This document shows, piece after piece, positions 19,604 through 26,825 of a stretch of DNA of 27,918 nucleotides (the stretch's first letter is position 1; the number at the start of each line of letters is the position of its first letter). Position numbers and translations under genes: made by a program. The notes under the pieces were generated by a model that was not told where the DNA came from, searched no databases, and saw only the letters and a list, made by a program, of their open reading frames with translations. This DNA is from Welwitschia mirabilis (lineage: Eukaryota > Gnetophyta > Gnetopsida > Welwitschiales): contig JBOZIK010000001.1 of assembly GCA_051453625.1 (NCBI GenBank), positions 214,952,431 through 214,980,348 on the forward strand, read 5' to 3'.

Positions 19604-19660
19604 GCCCCTATCATCTAATGGCCTACAACATCTTTCTTTTAAGAAGGTAGTGGAAAGATC
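19604..19660 (+). pseudogene. trnE-UUC: Plastid trnE-UUC-like tRNA, decayed and truncated (NUPT)
   Basis: GCCCCTATCATCTAATGGCC, then ACAACATCTTTCTTTTAAGA, then AGGTAGTGGAAAGATC. Plastid trnE-UUC has GCCCCCATCGTCTAGTGGTT, AGGACATCTCTCTTTCAAGG and AGGCAGCGGGGATTCGAC. The anticodon TTC has become TTT, and the T arm and acceptor stem dissolve into an A tract after 19660. It follows the trnQ-like piece by about 140 bp, although these genes are far apart in most plastomes, so the array is rearranged. Confidence 0.82.
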
Positions 19661-20402
19661 AAAAAAAATAATGTCCATAGTGTTTACCACTTCTATGATA
19701 TCCTCTCTTTTTGTTTGTTCAAAAAAAAAAAATCTTTTCTAAGCCAACATTTTAGCAAGAGAGTTTTAGATCTCTCTTTGAGATGAGATGATAAGAAAAA
19801 AAATCCCCATCTCTATCTTGAGTCTATCTAAAGATTTTCTAATTAACTTAAATACATTTTCCTCTATGAATTAGTCAACTTTTGAAATAATTTTTTTAAA
19901 TAAAGGCATGCAGTTTCATGTTTTTTATCCTCTAAGTTGTTATTGAATCAATATTATCAAAAAAAAATCTGATCTATTATTTCTTATATAAATAATTTAT
20001 TTTTAAAAATAATAAAAATATTTATTAAGAATTAGACAAAATTATTTCATTATTCTATTTTTGATATATTATCAATTGATGAATATATGCTTTTTGTATT
20101 ACTCTCATGAAAAATTTCCAACATTAGAAAAGAAAAAAAAATGTTATTCAATATTTTGGAAATATAATTTGACCCCTTTATACGTTTTTGTTCTTTTTTT
20201 TTCTTTTTTCCTTTTTTCATATGCTATTAGAGCAAGGGGAATTGAATGTATGACTTACACCACCTCATGATATTATGTTTTCAATCTGTGTCATACATGA
20301 GTTGATGTCAAATAAAAAAAATCTATATTTTGTGTTATTGCACTATCAGATAAAAGCAATAAATATTAATAACTACTAACTAAATTTAGTTTTTTGTTAA
20401 AA
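19661..20402. other. No recognisable feature
   Basis: AT-rich with A and T tracts. The short plus ORF 20061-20270 lies where rpl32 would be in a plastome upstream of trnL-UAG. I could not match its translation to rpl32 and do not assign it. Confidence 0.4.
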
Positions 20403-20481
20403 GCCACCATAGTGAAATAGGAGGACGTGCTACTCATAGGAAGTAGTACCAGAGTGCCTCAGTTCAAATTCGAATGGCAAT
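20403..20481 (+). pseudogene. trnL-UAG: Plastid trnL-UAG-like tRNA, decayed (NUPT)
   Basis: GCCACCATAGTGAAATAGGA, CGTGCTACTCATAGGAAGTA and CCTCAGTTCAAATTCGAATG match plastid trnL-UAG (GCCGCTATGGTGAAATTGGT, CACGCTGCTCTTAGGAAGCA, TCTCGGTTCGAGTCCGAGTA), including the long variable arm typical of Leu tRNAs. The anticodon TAG position now reads CATAGG, with the loop altered. It lies about 80 bp upstream of the ccsA remnant on the same strand, which is the plastid gene order. Confidence 0.9.
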
Positions 20482-20564
20482 AAAACCTTCCAATCACTTA
20501 AGACTTCTCAGGATATTTTTTTCAAGATGAAATTTTTATTAGAATACTACAAGTTTTAATTAAT

Positions 20565-21118
20565 ATGATATTGATAACTTTAGATCATATATTAAACCAA
20601 ATCTATTTTTCTTTTATTTTGATAAGCACTATTGTTTTTGGAGGAACTTTAGTGTATTTAGTTAATAAATTAAGTAATTCCATGAAAAAGGGTATTATTT
20701 TTTCTTTTTTATATAACATTAAATTTAATTATTTGGTGGTTTTACTTGAGACATTTACCTTCAAATAATTTTTATGAATATTTAATGTTTTTTGTTAGAA
20801 CTTTTATTTAATTTTTTTTATTGATATTAAAAATCCTAATGCTTAATGAATTGGTGTAATAACTACACCAAGTGCTTTGTATACTCAAGCATTTGCTACT
20901 TTAATTCTTTTAATAGAAATGTAATAATTGTAAATATTAATATCCACTTTATAATCTTACTATTTAATAATGCACGTAACTATCATTTTTCTAGTTATGT
21001 AACTCATTTATGTGGATCATTATCATCGATAGCTCTTTTAGTAATGAATTTGGGGAAAAAAAGGTATTTTTTAACTCTTTATTTTAGAAAAGAATATTTT
21101 GTACATTTTTATAGGTAG
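20565..21118 (+). pseudogene. ccsA: Plastid ccsA (cytochrome c haem-attachment protein), decayed NUPT
   Basis: CcsA is a plastid thylakoid membrane protein needed for attaching haem to c-type cytochromes. The remnant starts MILITLDHILNQIYFSF, matching the ccsA N-terminus (MIFxTLEHILTHISFSI). A second frame shows WFYLRHLPSNNFYEYLMFF for WIYSGHFPLSDLYESLIFL, a third ITTPSALYTQAFATLILL for ITAPSAIFTQGFATSGLL, and finally THLCGSLSSIALLVMNLGK for AALLCGSLLSVALLVITFR. The haem-binding WGSYWNWDPKE region further downstream is absent, so only about the first 60 percent is present. The two open stretches 20565-20768 and 20846-21118 are both parts of it. Frameshifts and stops make it a clear pseudogene. 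Confidence 0.9.
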
Positions 21119-21456
21119 AAATTATGATTTCATATCCTTTAAATGCATTGCAAAGCCTCGATATGGACTTATCCTAGTTTAGAAGAAAAGGAAACCTTTT
21201 TTCACCTAATGCATAGGGGATCTTTACCTTAGAGGAAAAAATGATCTTTTATCTATGCAAAAGATACCTACTTTTGCTTCTAACAATTATTTTCCAACTT
21301 AAATTATCTATCTAATTCCTATATAATATTTTGGAATTTTTTTAAGATTTATTAAAATCATAAAGGTTAACTACTTTTATTCAAGTTAATCATCTTTCAT
21401 GTAATATAAGACAAGAAATCATAATAATGTCTAATTCACTTCAAGTTAAACATAAT
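21119..21456. other. No recognisable feature
   Basis: AT-rich sequence after the ccsA remnant. The rest of ccsA and its plastid neighbour ndhD were looked for and not recognised. Confidence 0.4.
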
Positions 21457-21701
21457 CTAAGTGAATGAACAAGCTATGTAACTTTATTAAATTACAGCCA
21501 TCAAGAATTAAATTATCAAAGCATTAATTCTAAAACCTTAATAAGATCATATTTTTTAATAATTATTAATAAAACCACTAGCCTTTTTTTACAGTAAAAA
21601 TCCTTAAAATAGTCTTAGGGAAAAACATGGTGAAAGAAATCATTACCATGTGAGGTACATAAAATTTAAGTTTCCTTGTTAATCTTATTTCTAAAGAGAA
21701 T
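21457..21701. repeat. 245-bp sequence repeated across a 100-N gap, left copy
   Basis: Ends exactly at the N run and is matched by 21802-22047 on the other side. I count about eight substitutions and one T insertion. Probably an unmerged contig overlap. The sequence itself is not identified. Confidence 0.92.
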
Positions 21702-21801
21702 NNNNNNNNNNNNNNNNNNNNNNNNNNNNNNNNNNNNNNNNNNNNNNNNNNNNNNNNNNNNNNNNNNNNNNNNNNNNNNNNNNNNNNNNNNNNNNNNNNN
21801 N
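21702..21801. other. Assembly gap (100 N), probably spurious
   Basis: Exactly 100 N, with repeated sequence abutting both sides. Confidence 0.9.
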
Positions 21802-22047
21802 CTAAGTGAATGAACAAGATATGTAACTTTATTGAATTATAGTAATCAAGAATTAAATTATCAAAGCATTAATTCTAAAACCTTAATAAGATTATATTTT
21901 TTAATAATTATTAATAAAACCACTAGCCTTTTTTTAAAGTAAAAATCCTTAAAATAGTCTTAGGGAAAAACATGGTGAAAGAAATCATTACCATGTCAGG
22001 TACATAAAATTTTAAGTTTCCTTGTTAATCTTATTTCTAAAGAGAAT
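21802..22047. repeat. 246-bp sequence repeated across a 100-N gap, right copy
   Basis: The partner of 21457-21701. Starts CTAAGTGAATGAACAAGATA and ends CTAAAGAGAAT, the same ends as the left copy. Confidence 0.92.
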
Positions 22048-22499
22048 GCTTCAAGTCTCCTAACTATTTAAATATTTTTGCTATTTACTTAGGCTTTAAA
22101 AAAAATTTATTTTTAATAATTAATGGAGAAAAGATGTTAAACATTGAATTTTATGATATATTATGATTGAGGGAGTATATGCCCTAACTATAAAGGTATA
22201 CATAGTAGTTTTAGATAAGAAATAAGGCATTATATTATAGCAAAATTAACTTATCACAATCCAGCCTTATGTTGGACTTAAGAGGAACTAAATCTTTTTT
22301 AATTAATTAAAATTAAATTACATTACATGATTTGATTAACCATCACAGTGGATTAATTAGGTTGTGATTGAGAGACTTACTTCTCAGTTACCCATAACTT
22401 ACATGTTAGGAGAGCTATATGATAATAACTTACCTAATCAACACCACATCTAACTTAAGCTTGTTTAGAAATCTTGATTAAGATCATACAAAAGAATTA
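22048..22499. other. No recognisable feature
   Basis: AT-rich sequence up to the copia LTR. GAATTA directly precedes the LTR start. No matching target-site copy can be checked because the element's other end is not in the window. Confidence 0.4.
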
Positions 22500-23833
22500 T
22501 GTTGAAAAATCTAGTTTTGATGATTCTAGTAGTTAAACATTTTGTGTCTTTATGTAGATAGGTTGTTATAGGTACATCAGACCTTGAAAGGTACTAGATC
22601 ATAATGGATCTTCAAAGGAAATGTCTAATGAAAAGGATCTAATACTAAACTGCAAAATCATGTATTTGAAGATGTCTGAGAAATTGAAGACGTCTTAAGT
22701 GAAGACATCTGGAATGTACTAAGATAGAACAAGTAACAGAGTCATTTTTTTTTTTAACTAATATCTTACATTTTAGATGTGCTATAAACTTGTACATAGT
22801 GTATTAATGATCATAAAGATTCAAGGATGCTACAGTGTAAAATTCATCAGAATCTGAGTTGGCTTAAGACATTTACAAAAGTAAAGAAATCTATAAAGTA
22901 GATGTTTATAAAATTGAATATGTCTTGACCCAAAGTTCATGTCAATTAAAAGCAAAGTTATGCATCTGAAGCATATATGTTAGCTATTTATTACACAATG
23001 GTTACAAATTTAAATGGCTACCTTTCAAGCTTAAATGACTATATCTTTTTTATCATTATAAAGCATTAATGTTAAGAATCAAAGAATAACTTTTGGCACT
23101 TTATTGAATTAATCAAACTTACAGATCTTAAAATCACGAGTAAAGGAAACCTATCATGAAGAAATCAAAAGATTCAGTAGCAAGGAGCTAGCATTGTTTC
23201 ATCTCTTAAATTTGGATCTTCATTGCAATTGTCTTCATCATTTATACTCATGACTGCAACAAAAACTTCAAGAATCTTTAAGTCTTCATCAAAGAATATT
23301 CAAGCTACTTATTATATCGCATTTTTTGGTTATTTCATTGTGAACTATCTTATTGTTGAATATTATTATAGAGTCCATTTCTTGAAATATCAAATTCTTT
23401 GTAAGGAGACCTTTAAATGGGTGTGCATTAATTATTATGATTTTAGGCACTTGTTGAATGTAAGGTTATTAGTTAACTAGAAAACCATTATTCCCTTCTG
23501 AGGGAGAGAGTGTGTTCTTGTGAGAAGACTCTTATTATTATAAAGATTCGTGACGAACCTATGAAAGCCATTATTCCCTTAAGTGGGAGAGATTACTTCC
23601 TTACAAGGAGATTCTCACTTATTGTAAGGTTGTTGATACACTAGAAAATCACTATTTCTTATAAGTTAATAATATCTAGTGATGTGATTAGAAGCTATCC
23701 TCTGTGTGTGGATGTACCTAGGTTGGGGAACCACATTATTTAGTAAGGTCTTCCATTATGCATTTTATCTTATTATTTGATTTAAATTTTATTTTATTGA
23801 ACTCATTCACCCCTTTCCTATAATTTTAAATCA
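22500..23833 (+). repeat. 5' LTR of the plus-strand copia element
   Basis: Starts TGTTGAAAAATCTAG followed by AGTTTTGATGATT. It ends with GAACTCATTCACCCCTTTCC and AAATCA a few bases before the primer-binding site, giving about 1.33 kb with TG...CA ends. Both halves align with the minus-strand copy at 2131-3519. The first third carries three closely spaced versions of AGACGTCT: AGATGTCT at 22670, AAGACGTCTT at 22687 and AGACATCT at 22703. LTRs hold the promoter and RNA-processing signals. The short ORF 23223-23480 falls inside it and has no coding meaning. No 3' LTR is found before the window ends. Confidence 0.85.
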
Positions 23834-23842
23834 ATACTTAAA

Positions 23843-23857
23843 TGGTATCAAAGTAAG
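23843..23857 (+). promoter_or_regulatory. Primer-binding site for initiator Met-tRNA (copia, plus copy)
   Basis: TGGTATCAAAGTAAG, one G-to-A and one C-to-T away from the usual TGGTATCAGAGCAAG-type site complementary to the 3' end of initiator Met-tRNA. It lies ten bases after the LTR end and about 30 bases before gag-related sequence. This fixes the strand and the LTR boundary. Confidence 0.88.
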
Positions 23858-23987
23858 TACTCACAAAAAGGAGTAACTGGAAGGGGTGCCATTCATTAGA
23901 CCTATGCTTTTTGATGGGGTAAACTATGCCTATTGGAAAATGAGGATGTGGGTGTACTTATAGTCTTTTGAGTTTCAAGTATGGTAG

Positions 23988-24020
23988 AGAATAGAATAAG
24001 GTTACATAGACCCTATAGAG
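23988..24020. repeat. 33-bp sequence repeated across a 100-N gap, left copy
   Basis: AGAATAGAATAAGG... ends at the N run. It recurs at 24121-24153 with one C/A difference. Merging the two removes 133 bases, which puts the gag frame before the gap (23901) in register with the frame after it (24412). Confidence 0.93.
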
Positions 24021-24120
24021 NNNNNNNNNNNNNNNNNNNNNNNNNNNNNNNNNNNNNNNNNNNNNNNNNNNNNNNNNNNNNNNNNNNNNNNNNNNNNNNN
24101 NNNNNNNNNNNNNNNNNNNN
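24021..24120. other. Assembly gap (100 N), probably spurious
   Basis: Exactly 100 N inside gag, flanked by a 33-bp repeat that abuts it on both sides. Confidence 0.92.
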
Positions 24121-24153
24121 AGAATAGAATAAGGTTACATAGAACCTATAGAG
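24121..24153. repeat. 33-bp sequence repeated across a 100-N gap, right copy
   Basis: The partner of 23988-24020. Confidence 0.93.
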
Positions 24154-24927
24154 ATCATTTCAAATGTTTTAGGTAATACCACTACTTGAATTGAAAAAAG
24201 GAAATACTAGATAAATGAAGAAAAAGGTGCATTCATGTATGACTCTACAGCTCAAAATTCTCTTTATTCTGCTTTATCCGTAGAAGAGTTCAATAGAATA
24301 GAAAGTTGCAAAATGACATAAGAAATTTGGAATTTTCTAACTAGAATATATGAAGGCGCTTCCTTTATGAAATAATCTAAGATTCTAGTTTGGATAAGCC
24401 AATTTGAAAATTTGAAAATGAACCAAGGAGAGAGAGTTCACAAGTACTTTACCAGAGTTATAAATATTGTGAATGTAATATGTGGTATTAGAGAGAATCT
24501 TCTAAAAGTAAAGGTAATACAATATGTTATTAGATCACTAATCCTTAACTACAAGCCTAAGATCATAGCCATGGAAGAATCTAGATATTTCAACATCATA
24601 AAGATAGAATAACTACAAAGTGCACTTACAGCATATGAAATGAACCTCATACAATATGGAGTCTTAAAGGACAAACCCATTGCACCTAAAACAATCCAAA
24701 GCACAAATCACAGATCAAAAGAAAATGCAAAAGAATATCATAAAGCAGATGATGTTAATGATGAAGATGAGAAACTAGCTTTTATTGCATAAAGAGTAAA
24801 AAGACTACTCTCATGCAAGTACAACAGAAGAGATGAGCTCACAAGATCATCTAGATTTTAAGAAAAAGATAAGAGTAAAGGTAAAACATCAAATAATTAT
24901 TCTTTATCAAATGTTTCCAAAATAGAA

Positions 24928-24969
24928 TGTTGGATATGTGGAGGTAGAGGACATATTACCTCGGAATGC
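24928..24969 (+). other. CCHC zinc knuckle in gag
   Basis: CWICGGRGHITSEC has the exact C-x2-C-x4-H-x4-C spacing. It is the only domain in the window with every metal-binding residue intact. It binds element RNA in living copies. Confidence 0.96.
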
Positions 24970-25536
24970 CCTAGTACTAACAAATTATAGGAAGATGAAC
25001 AAAAGAAGGAGCCCAAAAAGAAGAAATCGTTTTTTATTGGATGGAATGAAGATAATGATGCTTTAGAAAAGAAAGCATTAGATAATGAGAAAACACATCC
25101 TTCCCACGTGGCTATAGCTCATACTAAATATGAAAATAATGATTCAGAATATGGGTATGATTTAGATACTAAGGATAACACGAGTATGACTATTTAAGAA
25201 AAATATGATTTGATTTCTAAAGATTTTATTAATTTGTAAAAGTTATGTGCAAATATAAAAAGGTTTCTTAATAATCGTGAAAAGACATATGAATAGGAAA
25301 ATAATACTTGAAGTAAATTATCCTTTAATAATTCAGCCCTTAAAGCTAAGATTAGTAGACTAACATGTGTCTTAGAGAATGTAAGATAGGAATTTTTTGA
25401 TTCAAAGAAAATTATTGAAAATTTTACTAAAGGTAAAGAAACTTTGAATATTATCATTGAACAAAGCAAAAGTCCAAAATAAAAGAGAGGATTTGGATAC
25501 ATTGAGACAACCACTACCACTTTAGCCCTTCTATTC

Positions 25537-25606
25537 AAAAGGTGGAATTATAAGCTGAGGTATGAGCACTTGTCATATACAAATAACATCATTTGCTATT
25601 ATTATC
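25537..25606. repeat. 70-bp sequence repeated across a 100-N gap, left copy
   Basis: Starts AAAAGGTGGAATTATAAGCT and ends at the N run. It recurs at 25707-25776 with four transitions. One of them turns the first Cys of the second knuckle (TGT in the right copy) into Tyr (TAT). Confidence 0.93.
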
Positions 25607-25706
25607 NNNNNNNNNNNNNNNNNNNNNNNNNNNNNNNNNNNNNNNNNNNNNNNNNNNNNNNNNNNNNNNNNNNNNNNNNNNNNNNNNNNNNNNNNNNNNN
25701 NNNNNN
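25607..25706. other. Assembly gap (100 N), probably spurious
   Basis: Exactly 100 N inside gag. Merging the flanking 70-bp repeats removes 170 bases and carries the gag frame straight into the second knuckle and the KVWMPK motif. Confidence 0.92.
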
Positions 25707-25776
25707 AAAAGGTGGAATTATAAGCTGAGGTATGAGCACTTGTCATATACAAATAGCATCATTTACTATTATTGTT
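25707..25776. repeat. 70-bp sequence repeated across a 100-N gap, right copy
   Basis: The partner of 25537-25606. Confidence 0.93.
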
Positions 25777-26060
25777 ATTATAAAGGTCATTATTAATATA
25801 GATATCCAATAAAATTAAAAGATAGGTACTACAATAACAATGCCAAGAGGCGTAGTGAATTGGTACATCATTTTGTGTAGAATAGACCAAATAAAGTTTG
25901 GATGCCTAAAGCTAAATTAGATCTCAGAACAGAGAATAAGCATGCTTATCACTTATGCAATCAATCAAGAAACAATAATTATGTCATAACCCAATGTAAC
26001 AAAGATCAAGTTGTCAAAAAGATTGTAAAATATCAAGGCACTAAAGCATACATCAATTAA

Positions 26061-26825
26061 TATAGAAATTTGGAGATTGGATTTTGCCTAATCAGGTAAG
26101 TAAATAGGTAACATCCTTAACATCTCAACTCCATTGCACTTATATTATGAGTTGAAATAATGATTAGATGTAGTTTGTAAGGTTAAATTATGTGTGTAAT
26201 CTTTAGTTACTCAAAGTACTATTGTTATGATTATAATAAATCATAGATTCTTTTTGATAAATCTAGAAAATTTTGTTGTACATGTCTTGAGTTTTATAGA
26301 TGCATTTGTGAAGACATCTTGAAATTTGCAGACATCTTGGATTCAAACATCTAAACTTTTGTAGATGTCTCAGAATAATAGGTACATCATTTGAATTATT
26401 TAAATTAGATGTCTTAGGTTTTTTAGATGCCTTGGCAGCAAGAAAATGTACTAAAAATGTTTTAACAGTAGATATTTTGAAATGTATAGACATCTACTTT
26501 TGCATTTCAGATGCCTTAAAATTTGTAGATGTCTTGATTATACTATTGTAAAAATAAAAACATATAAAAATTAGAGTTTTAACCCATTTTAATAGCCAAA
26601 TGGACCACAAAATCTCATTTTTAAGTATCTTCTCAACATGTGTTGCCCTCAGGTGATTTTTTAGACTTTGTTTTTCTTAGATTTCTCTGGCTAGACATCT
26701 TGTATTTGAAAGACATTTCCATAGTAAGCAAGAACATAGAATTTTCTCGAATAAGTGCATATTTTTTTCATAGTTTCTCATATTTCAATTAATCTTTGAT
26801 TAGTTTTTTATTCCATTTTGTAAAT
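26061..26825 (+). other. Spacer with dispersed AGACGTCT-type motifs
   Basis: Where copia protease and pol should begin, there is non-coding sequence instead. Between 26281 and 26720 it carries about ten near-copies of one 8-mer: AGACATCT at 26312, 26330, 26488 and 26693; AGATGTCT at 26363, 26407 and 26527; AGATGCCT at 26425 and 26509; AAACATCT at 26345. The same motif set occurs in the LTRs (22670-22710 and, on the other copy, 3135-3293). The block may therefore be LTR-derived or a shared non-coding module of the family. The minus ORF 26263-26493 here is not a gene. Confidence 0.6.

Larger units (their letters stand above)
23877..26060 (+). pseudogene. Ty1/copia gag (DUF4219-UBN2-two CCHC), stop-ridden but frame-conserved
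   Basis: Domains in order: RPMLFDGVNYAYWKMRM (23898-23948), the DUF4219 motif; then after a gap UBN2, with SLYSALSVEEFNRI (~24259-24300), EIWNFLTRIYEG, FENLKMNQGERVHKYFTR and QSALTAYEMNL; a perfect CCHC knuckle CWICGGRGHITSEC at 24928-24969; a Lys-rich basic patch and FIGWNEDND; a coiled-coil-like stretch (25200-25440); a second degraded knuckle CYYKGHY (25773-25793); and KVWMPK near 25897-25914. Gag builds the particle and packages RNA. From 24121 to 25606 a single frame holds with no frameshift. It carries many stops, for example at 24130, 24187, 24208, 24319, 24373, 24610, 24790, 24859, 24988 and 25195, several at expected Gln or Trp. No ATG opens the frame. Confidence 0.94.

Noticed and set aside
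20061-20270. rpl32 remnant upstream of trnL-UAG
   Set aside because: The position would fit plastid order, but the translation shows none of the conserved VPKKRTS or KKRIRKN stretches.
21578-21817. Minus-strand ORF reading through the N run
   Set aside because: It spans an artefactual gap, and the readable ends show no family motif.
25194-25538. 114-codon minus-strand ORF
   Set aside because: It is antisense to the coiled-coil part of copia gag, where the sense strand has motif-bearing sequence in the continuous gag frame.
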